From Nissolia schottii (taxonomy: Eukaryota > Streptophyta > Magnoliopsida > Fabales > Fabaceae): a stretch of 64,000 nt of DNA. The DNA lies in the NCBI GenBank assembly GCA_003254905.1, contig QANU01028427.1:1-64000 (forward strand). The letters run 5' to 3'. The notes under the pieces are model-generated. The model was given only the letters and a program-made list of their open reading frames with translations. It did not search any database and was not told where the DNA came from. The stretch's first letter is position 1. Each line of letters starts with the position of its first letter. Both the position numbers and the translations under genes were made by a program. Below are positions 36,357 through 47,100 of this stretch, piece by piece.

Positions 36357-38015
36357 TCAGTTCGATCTAGGGCTCCTCTTCTTCGGGCATAATCTCCTCT
36401 TCAGTAATTTCTGACTCCACCACCCGACTAGTAGCACTAAAATGAGAGCAGTCGACCCTAAGAAAAAAGAGCTCAACCTGATCCAACAAATTTTTTGAGG
36501 TAGCTGCGGTGGGCTCATATCACGCTGTCTCAGTCTCCAAAGTACGGGCTTTCCACTTTCGTGCCCGAGCACCCCTTCTTGTTCCTGAGGGCTCTACTCT
36601 AGCTAGCCTCTTCTTGGCTTCTGCTAACTCTTGTTCATCCCTCTCAGCTCGGGAAGTAGCCTCTGGAACCTCTCATTGGGCCTCCTTTTGAGCCCTTCAG
36701 GCCTTCTACTAGGCCTCCTTGGCCTCCAATTTAAGGCCCTTTATCTGCACATCTTTGCAGGCCATATGTCGCTCAGCCATAACTGCAACACAAGAAAACT
36801 ATATATCCCTGTGAAGCCCAACCCCATCCACTCATTTACCTTCGCATCCTTATGATCCTTCTTCTCATCAGCCCTGCGGATGCTCTCGAAATGATAATGA
36901 AGGTTAAACCTATCTGAAAAAATGGACACCTGAGGATAATCAACAAGTATAAAGGAGCTCAGAGGATCACCCACTCTGCCCTTCTCTTGAGAGGAACTAA
37001 CACGAGATTGTTTGTGGGTAGGGGGACCAAGTCCTCTGAATTGGAAGAGTTTACTTCCAACTCATCAGTAGGGGCGCCCTAAACACCAAGATCTCCCAAA
37101 GTTTCCGACCCAATAGGAGTAACAAGGTTAGGGATAAGAGGCTTACAACTAGCCAAGGGTGATTGGTGTCTGACCAAAGAGCTTCCTTCAACACCGCGTC
37201 TATTGAGCAGGGAGGCAAGGTTCTTTATGGCCATCTTGCCTACAAAATAAAAAAGAGAACAAGATATTAATCACTATGACAAACCAATAAATAAAGAAAA
37301 AGGAAGCTACAACAAAATAGAAAGCTAACCAAGATATTTCTGAAAGTGGGAACTCTTAAGTTTAGATAGTGCAAATGGCTTGTGCTCAACATGCTCTACA
37401 TGCACCTTTACCACTTTCCCCTCATACTCAGTCAACACCAATTTTGGAGCATTCTTTGAAAGCCAATCCTTGTTCCAATAGAGATGAAAAAGGGGAGCCC
37501 CAATGGATCTCAAGAATGCACCTCAAATCTCCTCCTTAAAGAAAATCTTCACGTAGCTAGTCTTGAAACCATGAAAAGACTCTTCAAAAGGTGTAAAAAT
37601 AGCTTTGTTTGGGCGAGACTTTAAAGATAGCAAGCCCTCCAAATCTTTTGTGGCGCCCCCTCCCGTTTGCCTACATAAGTATAACAAGCTCAAAAAAAAC
37701 ATAACGAAAAGCAAGAATGCCACAAAAGGAACATACCTCCTCAATACCCCTAAGCGTTGCCTAACCATTCAGATTAATCTGAATAGGGGCAACACGATAA
37801 TACTTAAGGACAAACTTTTGCAACTCGGTGAAAAGGAGTCTAAAGCCAACACTCGCAAATGTGGCTGAGTACATGTACAAAAAGTTCCCATCTTCGTCTT
37901 CGCGAGAGAAACAAGGTCTCTCGCAATTAGTAGGTAGTTGAAGCTCATATTTGTCGTCGGATAAACCTCAGCCGTCAACCAAGAAGGAAGGCCTAACAAT
38001 TTGGGGGAGGCCATT
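36357..38015 (-). mobile_element. Antisense ORF region of the Tat element (fossil part)
   Basis: The - strand shows MASPKLLGLPSWLTAEVYPT (38014), then FTPFEESFHGFKTSYVKIFF (near 37585), GAPLFHLYWNKDWLSKNAPK (near 37500) and a polar tail. This resembles the putative gypsy-type transposon domain (Pfam Transposase_28) that sits antisense, 3' of pol, in Tat elements. Its function is unknown. Degraded. Confidence 0.6.
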
Positions 38016-38440
38016 CGTATGTCTCCCCATCACAGGGCCTCAAGGAGCGATAATCCTCTATTGAGGGACCGGTTTCCCTCACCATACCTACAAAGAATCA
38101 CTACAATCTAAGTTAGAAAAATTGCGGAAGAGCTTGACAAGCAAACTAAGAGCCTAAGTGGTGGCTTCTCCAAAATGCCCCAAATAAAAAAGAGGGACCA
38201 AGGGCTAGTCACATGACTGGCCCCAAAGGAAAAAAGAGAGAGAGGGACCAAAGGTCAGTCACATGATCCCCCCAAGGCTAACCAGCCCTAGAAAAGAGAG
38301 AGAGAGGCCCCAAAGGTCGGCCATATGAGTGACTCCCCCCTAAACAATCCCTGACCCAGGCAGGTCGCATGCTGGCCTTCCCCCACCACCCAGCCACCTA
38401 GACCAGCTGGCGGCTATTCCGTCCCAGAAACACCCATACC

Positions 38441-38989
38441 CAAGGTTGTCAAACTCGAGAGTTTAAGTAAACTCGTGAAGGCTAAGAAAACTCGAATCGT
38501 AAATTCATAAGAGTTTACACGTAAAAAATATATCTTATAAGCAATATAATTAAGAACTAAACATGATTAAATTTCGTATTCATAATTGACATTGAATAAT
38601 GTTAACTTTAAAACAAAATACATGAAAAGAATATCATAAAATATACCTTAATGCATGACTCTTAGTTATGTCATACTTTATTCTGTACATGTATTACTTT
38701 ATAGTTTGATAAAACATAGCTCAATTATGATAAATATATAAAATCGGCTTAGTAAACTCAATAGATATTGTCTAACACACACAACGTCAACTAAGTATCT
38801 AAAAAAGTTGCCAAATTTATACATATTGTGGTACTCGTAAACTCGTAGGTAGATTTTAACTCATAAACTCGCTAGTAAAATCGAGAGTTAACTTAAACTC
38901 GTACGAGTTTACCAAAAAAGAGTTTACATGAGTGTTAACTTGTTTTGTGTTACGAGTTTACAAGTTAACTCGAGAGTTTAATAACCATG
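38441..38989. mobile_element. hAT-type MITE rich in AAACTCG, nested in the Tat element
   Basis: The left tip is CAAGGTTGTCAAACTCGAGAG. The right tip, reverse-complemented, is CATGGTTATTAAACTCTCGAG. Flanks are CCCATACC (38433-38440) and CCTATACC (38990-38997), an 8-bp duplication with one mismatch, as in hAT insertions. Inside, (T)AAACTCG words recur at both ends in inverted orientation. 549 bp, non-coding. Confidence 0.75.
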
Positions 38990-39239
38990 CCTATACCACC
39001 TCTAAATTTATCATTCTTCATAATATTCATCCTTTTCTTCCACCTATTTTTTTCTCTTCCTCTCAAAAATCTTCCCAGCCCAAAATTGAAGAAAATGAAT
39101 TACATTTTAAACGTTCTCTATCATCTATTTTAAATAATCATATTCTCATCATAAAAATGCACAAAATAACTCATCCATTAGCAAACTCAAAAGAAAAATT
39201 TATCTTTGAGATCAATAATGGAGGGGGCACCATCAACAT

Positions 39240-39530
39240 GCATAAGATATGAAAGAGAAGCATAAAGAGGAAGAAAGAAAGAATGACTCACTTGAAAGAA
39301 ATTAAAGGAGAACAAGGCAGTGGCGGTTGAAAAATAAAATGGAAAGAGAAGAGGAAGAGTGAAAAGAAGAAGCGGGGAAGATGAATAAATATGGAATAGT
39401 AAAAAAGGGGAGAGGGAAAAATTTGAAATATTTTGAAAGAAGGTAAAATGGGGGGGGGAATGAAAAAAGGGTACATAGTGTTTGAGATATTTTAATGAGA
39501 AAAAATGAGGGAAGTCGATTTTTTTGAGAA
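39240..39530 (+). repeat. Polypurine-rich tract
   Basis: About 290 bp with A+G strongly dominant on +, including GGAAGAGTGAAAAGAAGAAG and a GGGGGGGG run near 39451. It lies about 200 bp before the right LTR of the Tat element. Long - strand frames here reflect the composition only. Confidence 0.7.
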
Positions 39531-39728
39531 GACTCTCCAAAGGAAAAGTCCAAGAAAATATAGTGGGGGCAACGAAGTCCAACCAAAAATTACAAATGGC
39601 AGTGCTAAAAGTACTTGTGAAACGACGAAATTCAAAGGAAAAATACGACCAATCAAAAGCAAGCTACGAACCCCAAAAGACAAAAGCACGACACTCGCTA
39701 GTGTATAACGAAGTTGTGCTGATGGCAA

Positions 39729-40307
39729 TGTTACGGGCTAAAAGACCGAGGGTCCAAGGAGCTCTAACTCTCTAAGGAGGGAGAGAAGCTCACATTCCCT
39801 AAAAGGCTCAATGAGCCCCAGCCCACTAAGGAAAAGAAGAGACTCTCCTCACCTGGTCACACCGGTCCAAAGGGAAAAAGCTTCACGACGCCTAGAGGAA
39901 AAGGTCGCAAGCCTAAGACTCTAGGTCCGGTCCAGCCCGGCCTGACCCAACAAAGCTAAAAGGAGGTAGCCGCGACTTCTCCTCCCCATTCTGCAACTAA
40001 TTCCTAGATAAACGGAAAAAGATATGCAGGGGAGCGATTAGGCGAACTCGCCTCGCTTTATCTCTGTCTTAGCATCCTAGCTCATATATAAGGCACGTGA
40101 CCTCAGGTCACCAGGTATCACTCATTCCCTTCTTAGAGAATTCACCTACTACTTGTGCTTACTTGAGCGTCAGAGTGCCTTTGCGGGTACACCCCGCCGC
40201 CACAATTTCTCCAAGAGGAACCCACTTGGAGCTTCCGTAAAGGCGCCTTACTCACCTTCTACTCGTGTTTAGGTAACTTCGTTCCCTATAAGAATTATTT
40301 GCTGACA
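39729..40307 (+). repeat. Right LTR of the Tat element
   Basis: 579 bp, TGTTACGGGC to TTGCTGACA, followed by GTTTC at 40308-40312. A TATA-like CATATATAAGGCACG lies near 40084, at the place expected for the LTR promoter. Confidence 0.85.
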
Positions 40308-40312
40308 GTTTC

Positions 40313-40670
40313 CATGAGAATATCAAAGAAAATAAAAAAATTAAATTAAATATTATAATAAAATAATATACAAAATTATTCGTTTCATTTGAGAAAGAGA
40401 GTATTCCAAAGAGGAGGGGAGCCTGAAAAAAATGATAATGGTGCATCATACGTTAATTTAAAAATCAATTGGTTGATTCTTTCACTAATTGTAGCTTTTA
40501 AATAAATTCAATTTAATGACAATTCAAATATCTAAACATATTAAAATAAACTAATAATAAAATGTACTCATTTATTTTGAGATGTAAGAGTTTTCCTGCG
40601 AGAACGAGAGCATTTGAAAAAAAGGATCAAGATCCTCTACTTTTAAAATCAACATACACATGCATCATGG
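40313..40670. repeat. Right part of the split 290-bp tandem repeat, plus partial third unit
   Basis: Continues unit B (see 24485-24838) to about 40560. A partial unit C follows (AATGTACTCATTTATTTTGAGA, compare AATGTACTAACTTCATTTGAGA at 24570). Confidence 0.7.
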
Positions 40671-41049
40671 TTAACTTATGTATAAAATGACCTCATGCTT
40701 TTTTAAAATAATTTTCATGATTTCTAAAATATTTTCATAAATATTTTCTATAAATAAAAGACATAAATAATTTATAAAATAAAAGACATAATTAACTTAT
40801 CATAAAAAACTATCTGAAATTCTAAAACATGATTAAATGTCACTCACCTACAAATGACTGACAACTAAGTAGCATTAACATTGGGGTTTCTAATACCCTA
40901 AGGGGAGGCGATGTTTCCCCACAAGCAAAAGAAAATAAAATTAACTAGAGCTGAGAGAAAGTTGGAACTCAAAACACAACCTTGAGAGCTCTTTGAATTA
41001 ATTATCAAGTAGGGGACACTTCTATTTATAAGGGAAAACTCCTAGCCAA
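40671..41049. other. AT-rich spacer
   Basis: No supported gene. Confidence 0.5.
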
Positions 41050-41488
41050 TAGGGGTGAAGATGGGTCGGGTCAATTTTTTTTTTGGTGGGTATCCGCTAG
41101 ACCTATGACCCGTTTGGGTCAGGTCGAGTTGGCGGGTGACCCATCATTTTTTTAAAAAAAATCAATTTTTTAAATTAAAAATATATTTTTAATTAAAAAA
41201 TATATATTATGTTTTGATGCATAAAATGATCTTAGGCCAAAAAAATTATATCTAATAACAAAAAGACAAAAATACTTTTTTGTTTTTTAATATATATAAA
41301 ATAATAAAAATAATAAAATAAAACGGCGGGTCGGGTCGGTTTTGACAAGTTGGACCAGGCACCCGACCCAACACAAGTGATGGGTCAGGCTGGTTCAATC
41401 TGCCGACCCGACCTAACCCGACCCAAAAGGAGTCGGTTCAGGTTAGTTTGTGGGTCGGCAGGTCTGATCCACCCTTTGAAGACCCCTA
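41050..41488. mobile_element. hAT-type non-autonomous element rich in GGGTCGGGTC
   Basis: The tips are TAGGGGTGAAGATGG (left) and, reverse-complemented, TAGGGGTCTTCAAAGG (right). Flanks CTAGCCAA (41042-41049) and CTAACCAG (41489-41496) match at 6 of 8 bases. Subterminal GGGTCGGGT (left) and GACCCGACC (right) words are inverted. 439 bp, non-coding. Confidence 0.7.
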
Positions 41489-41622
41489 CTAACCAGGCCA
41501 TTGTTGCCAAGCCGCTATAGCGCCCACCTACGACCATGTCGCTACAATGCATTATGACCATTGCAGTGGTTCGATCTTCCCTTTTTTTTTGGACGAGTTG
41601 GAACAATTTTATTCTAATTACT

Positions 41623-41806
41623 GTGACATTTCCTTGGAATTTAAGTGCAATGTCACATTTCCTTACAATTGGAGGGCAATGACCTTGTTTCCTTCAAATT
41701 ACCCTTGTCATAAAAACTGTCTCGCTTCCTTTCAAAGTCTCACGCAATGATATGTTTCCTTCAATTTTTCGTGCAATGTTACATTTCCTTACAATTGTTG
41801 TGCAAT
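41623..41806. repeat. Degenerate 30-bp tandem repeat
   Basis: Six units of the form GTCACATTTCCTTACAATT...GTGCAAT, for example near 41623, 41652 and 41778. Spacing is about 30 bp with one longer unit. No function evident. Confidence 0.75.
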
Positions 41807-42407
41807 AACCATATAAAATTATATAATATATTAAAATTATTATAAGTAAAAGTATAATCTCAACAACATAAAATTATATTGTATGATATTTTTGTTTTGC
41901 ATTAGATTAGATTGGTTTTTAAAATTAAATGAAAAATTCAATCCAAACGATTTTTAAAAAATCAGATCCAATTCAGTCCGAACTTTTACGATTTTGATCG
42001 GTTTTTGATTCTTTTGAATAAGTTTAGCGATTTAAACATCCCTAATAAATAGGTTAGAAAATTTCATTTATTAATCATTTTTTTTTAATTTTTAACATAA
42101 TAGGGGAAATTGCATTAAATTTATTAAACAATACAAAAATTCATCACAACAAATATCATAAAAGTAATCCTTTTTTTCATGTGATAAAACTAATGAGTTA
42201 CATATGAAAAAAAAAACCACACTAACTAGAAGGTCCTTATTTCATGAGGGGAAAAAATCTTTTTTTTTATGAGAATTTTTTTATTTTTTACACACTCTTG
42301 ATTTACTTGGAAAGTTAATTTCCTTCTACAACCCTTTTGGCCTCCATACTAAATTTATTTATTTAGATATAAATTTATGGATGCTTGAACAAAAAGATGT
42401 GTGGCAC

Positions 42408-43012
42408 TAGGGGTGTTCATGGCCTGGTTGACCTTTACTCGAACCTGACATTATATATAGACTGAGCCAATTTTGAGGACCCGGATCTGACCCTAAACCC
42501 GATAGACTCGATCATCTCTGGGCTGAGTTAAAACTCTGGTTTGGACCACGCAAAAAACCGGTCAAAAATATCTTAAACTTCAAAATAAAAAATAACATCC
42601 ATTAAAAAATAAAGTTAAAAAAATTACAAACTAAATATTTTATTTCCTAACTAAAAACTCAGTAATTTCAAACACTACAACAAAATGACATAAAATTTTT
42701 AATCTTAGCATTCCCATTCAAACTTTCATAGTTTTAGTGGAACATATACAACAAAAAAACAATAAGTGCACTACAATAGAGTTCTACACACCGAAGATGA
42801 CATAGTGTACTACAATATGGGATGAGAAGGAAAAAAATAAGGAATACATAGTATAGTAGTGTATGCGGGTCAGGCCGAGTGACCCGAGACGAAACCCGAA
42901 TTTGATATGAATTAAAATCGAATTTTTTTGAGTTGTTTAAAATCGGGTTTAATTAAAATCAGATCCAATTCGGCCCGAATGCTTCCGGCCGGTCCGGGTT
43001 ATGAACACCCTG
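42408..43012. mobile_element. hAT-type non-autonomous element with perfect 8-bp target duplication
   Basis: TGTGGCAC flanks both ends (42400-42407 and 43013-43020). The tips are TAGGGGTGTTCATGG and, reverse-complemented, CAGGGTGTTCATAACCCGG. The 605-bp interior is A-rich and non-coding. An 8-bp duplication with TAGGGGTG tips marks hAT elements. Confidence 0.85.
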
Positions 43013-43020
43013 TGTGGCAC

Positions 43021-44179
43021 CACAAATGAGTAAAACTTGTGTTTCCGGGAGCCTGAAATAGAGGATGGAAAGCCTTATTTGCACTCAACGTGGCACTCTC
43101 ACGTTGTTTCATAGGCGCCAAACAACGGTTTTGGAATCATTGTTACTAAGAGTATTTAAATATTGATGTTGATATTCATTTGAGAAAGATAAGATAAAAT
43201 AGATAGTGCATTTTGATAATATTTTTTTTTATGATTAATTGTGTAAGAACAATGTGAAAATATTAGTGTAAATAATCAATTTGTTTATGAAAATTCTTTT
43301 ATATCAATTTGATTGTAACATTTTAAAATTTGGCATCAATTTTTTTTAATTTATTCTACTTAGCCGACGTATAATGTTATGACTAGATAAATGTTAAAAT
43401 TTAATAATGTCAATTTTTTAAGACCAATTTAATGTTATAATTAAAGTGATAGTATTAAATTAACGTCATAAAAAATTTGAAGACTAAATTAATGTAAAAT
43501 TAAAAATGTTATCAACACGAAGTCATTGCCCTTTATTATTTTTTTTTAAAAATGTCAAATGTCATTTATAAAAGTTGATAAGTTGATTAATGGATTAGAT
43601 TTGTCAAATATTTTTTTTATGAGATCATTATATTCCTAAATAAATATATTCGTAAAGTTATATATATCATTAAACATTACATTCATATGTAAGTAAGAGG
43701 TGATGTCTATTGTGTAGCTAATCTTATTTTTTAATTATGTGATGTGAGTTTGATTTTCACTCGTGAAGAATGTAAAATATGTTCTAGTCAACAACCATTT
43801 ATCAATTCGTATAAGCTTAGTCACAATGACATTTATTTACAGCAGACACTTTGAGTGTGATAGACCAAGATAAGAACCATGAAGGATTTATATATAGGCA
43901 CGTGCCTCATAATTTTCACTTAGGCGCACACCCAAAATATGGGTCTCATAAATATTCCACACTAATACCTAGGGGTGTACATCATGTGAGCCAACCAGCC
44001 CTATCCGCCAAACTCTCCTGACTCGATGCTTCGTATGGAATATTGTATTAGATTATTACTGGAAAATCAAAATAGAGATGGTATATATTTCTGGTATAAA
44101 TAAATAAACTAACCATTGCATGTTCATTTCTCTTGCGTTCAGGTGAATCAAATTGCATTTAATTTCGCGGAGGAAGTTG
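43021..44179 (+). promoter_or_regulatory. Upstream region of the CNL gene
   Basis: AT-rich spacer with a TATA-like run TTTATATATAGG near 43888-43898, about 280 bp before the ATG. A truncated hAT-like tip (CTAGGGGTGTACATCATGTG, near 43970) lies between the TATA run and the coding start. TTGCGTTCAG|GTGAATC at about 44141 could be a splice acceptor of a 5'-UTR intron. Confidence 0.4.
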
Positions 44180-47100
44180 ATGGATACGCAGCTTTCCAGC
44201 TCTACTTCTACAAGAAATTCGGAGCACGGAGATAAAGCAGTAGATCATCAATCATGTTGTCCTTGTTGCTTCAACCCAAGGGAGTTGGTGTGCGGAGCAA
44301 AGCATCGATTACGCTATTCTTGCTGCTTCAACAATTTTGTTGAAGACCTTCAACAACAGAAAGACAAGTTGGTTGCGACACAGAACGCTGTTGATAAAGG
44401 TGTTAAACATTCCAAGACAGAAGTGCTAAAGGTTCCAGTTGTTTTTGCATGGTTGGAGCGGAATTCTGATCGTCTCAAAGATGTCGAGAAATTACTCAAT
44501 GAAGTAAAGAAAAGAACTAATTGCTACCCAAATTGGATTTGGAGATACCGAATGGCCAAGAAGTTAGCAAAGAAAAAGGTGGAGGTACAAAAGTGTATTA
44601 AAGAAGGTGATTGGTATGCACAAGTTCAAGACTTAGCTTCACTTCCATACACAGAAGAGCGCCCAGCTTCAGAAAAGTCTTTGAAGTTCGATAGTAGAAT
44701 ATGTGCTTATGAGAAACTTTTGGAGGCACTGAAAGATGATACAGTTTCCGTGATTGGATTGCATGGCATGGGCGGCTGTGGTAAAACCACAATGGCGATG
44801 GAACTTAAGGGAACTGATGAAGCTAAGCATCTTTTTGAAGAAGTACATTTGGTTACGGTCTCTAATAATAGTAAGGTTGAAGTTCGAAGCATCCAAGATA
44901 CCATTGCAAAAGCGGTACAAATGATGTTAAAAGGAGTTGAAGAAAGTGAGAGAGCCAAAGAGTTATGCACGAGATTAAGTCTTGAACACAAGAGAATTCT
45001 TCTGATTCTTGATGATGTATGGCAAGAGCTTGATTTGGGTGCCATAGGAATTCCCTCTAGTAAAAATCGTAAAAACTGCAAAATTCTCATTACCACCCGA
45101 TCTGCAGAAGTTTGTACTCTGATGAAATGCCAGAGAAAGATTCCCTTATCAACCTTAACTGATGAAGAAGCATGGGATCTGTTCCGATTGCAAGCACGCA
45201 TATTTAAAGACACCTCTAACAGCATAAAGCGTTTGGCAAGGCAAATTTCAAATGAATGTAAAGGATTGCCTATTGCTATTGTTGCTTTAGCCGGCACTTT
45301 GAAAGGCAAGGATGAAGTTAATTGGAACGCTGCATTGGATACATTCAGGAGAAATTCCATTCCCATGGATATTGACAAAAAATTGAAAAATCCTTACAAA
45401 TGTTTGAGTTTAAGCTACAACAATTTGGACACTGAAGAAGCAAAGTCACTTTTCTTGTTGTGCGCTGTTTTCCCTGAAGACTTTGAAATTCCGGTAAAAA
45501 TTTTAACCATATTGGCAATAGGGCTGGGACTAGTTGGAGAAGTTCAGTCATTCATAGAGGTAAAGGATAAAGTGACAGCAACTATGGATAAGCTCATAAG
45601 TTCTTCTTTGTTGTCACAATTAGATTTTGATGATGAAGTAGAATATGGCACAACGCATGACAAAGAATATGTCAAAATGCATGACTTAGTTCGCGATGTA
45701 GCCCTCCGGATAGCAAGAGAAAAGAACAAGACCGTCAAGTGTTTGTTGGAAGAGGATGTGAGTTTGGAACGCGATTCAATAAGATATCTATGGTGTGAGA
45801 AATTTCCAAATAAATTGGACTTAGACTATTCCAATATTGAATTACTACTCGTACAAACAAATTTGGAAGTACCAGATGAAATTTTCAAAGGAATGGAAAG
45901 CCTCAGAGTTTTGACTCTTGAATGGAAAGACAAAGGGTTTGGATCACTGTCAACCACCCCATTCAAATCATTGATAAATCTTCGTTGTCTGGTGCTAAGT
46001 TCATGGGAATTAGGTGACATCTCATCTGTGGGACATATGGCGAACCTTGAAAGCCTAATGTTGCATCGGTGTTCATTTTTTGAGCTACCTGATGTTGTAG
46101 TTACACAGCTGTGGAACTTGAGATTGCTAGAATTTTCAAATTGTCGAATGGAAAGGAATCCTTTTGAAGTGATTGGAAAATACCCACGACTTGAGGAACT
46201 ATACTTCTACGAAGCAGAAATTCCATCTGGTGCACATGAACAAAATGTAGTATCTAAATGGTATTTTGATCTTGGAGACCATGTTGATTTCTTTAAAAAG
46301 TTCAACGTTCCCCAATCATTGCAAAGGTATCAAATAAAACTAGGGGGAAACATGGCAAACAAAGAACACAAAATTCTCAATGGTCAAAAAACTTTAGCTC
46401 TTGGTTGTTTGGATACGTCAACTTCAAATGCAGCATTTCTGGATTTGGCCAAAAAAGCAGAGGTTCTGCTTGTGGCAAATATTAAGGGAGGTGGAAAAAG
46501 TATCATCCCTGGCATATTTAAGGTAGAAGGAGGAAGATCTAATAATTACGGGTGGATTGAGCTTGCGTTATATGGATCTAACGAGATAGAGTATTTGGTT
46601 GACAATAGCAACCATTCCCTACAGATAGGAACTCTCTTTTCCAAGTTGCGTAAGCTAAGAATTAAACGAATGGAGCATTTGGGAGCTTTGTTCACACTTG
46701 CGGTTGCTCAGAGTCTAGTGCAGTTGGAAAACTTAAAGATATCGTCATGTCCTAAATTGAAGCATATACTAGCAGATGATGACATAGAGGATATGGAGAT
46801 AAGTAGACGAGATGATCGTAGATCAGTGTTCTCAACATTGAAAGTGCTTAGCATCTCGTCCTGCTCCATTCTTGAATGCATATTCCCCATCACTGTTGTT
46901 GAGGGCTCTTTTGAGAAACTAGAGCAGCTAAGCATAAGTAGATGTTCGGTGTTGACTTGTCTGTTCACACTTGCAGTTGCTCAGAGTCTGGTACAGTTGG
47001 AAACATTAGAGATACAGTCATGTGGAGGATTGAAGCATTTACTTGAAGATAATGACACAGAGGAAGAGGAGATAAGTAGACAGGATAATCGCAGGTCTGT

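Larger units (their letters stand above)
24839..40307 (+). mobile_element. Ty3/gypsy retrotransposon, Tat lineage, old and broken, with nested insertions
   Basis: GTTTC lies just outside both ends (24834-24838 and 40308-40312), a preserved 5-bp target duplication. The LTR begins TGTTATGGACTAAAAGATC on the left and TGTTACGGGCTAAAAGACC on the right (39729). Parts in + order: left LTR remnant, gag, protease, a large nested block (26416-32633), RT, RNase H, integrase, a 3' region with an antisense ORF, a nested hAT MITE, right LTR. An antisense ORF in the 3' region is a known trait of Tat/Retand/Grande elements. Coding parts carry many breaks (more than ten), and the left LTR is largely lost. The LTR starts differ clearly, so the insertion is old compared with the copia element. 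Confidence 0.85.

Noticed and set aside
39187-39728. Overlapping - strand frames with Phe/Leu-rich, membrane-like products
   Set aside because: Produced by the polypurine strand bias; the product is pyrimidine-codon translation without domain features.
44707-45378. 223-codon - strand frame opposite the NB-ARC domain
   Set aside because: Antisense to strongly conserved NB-ARC motifs; no recognisable domain.
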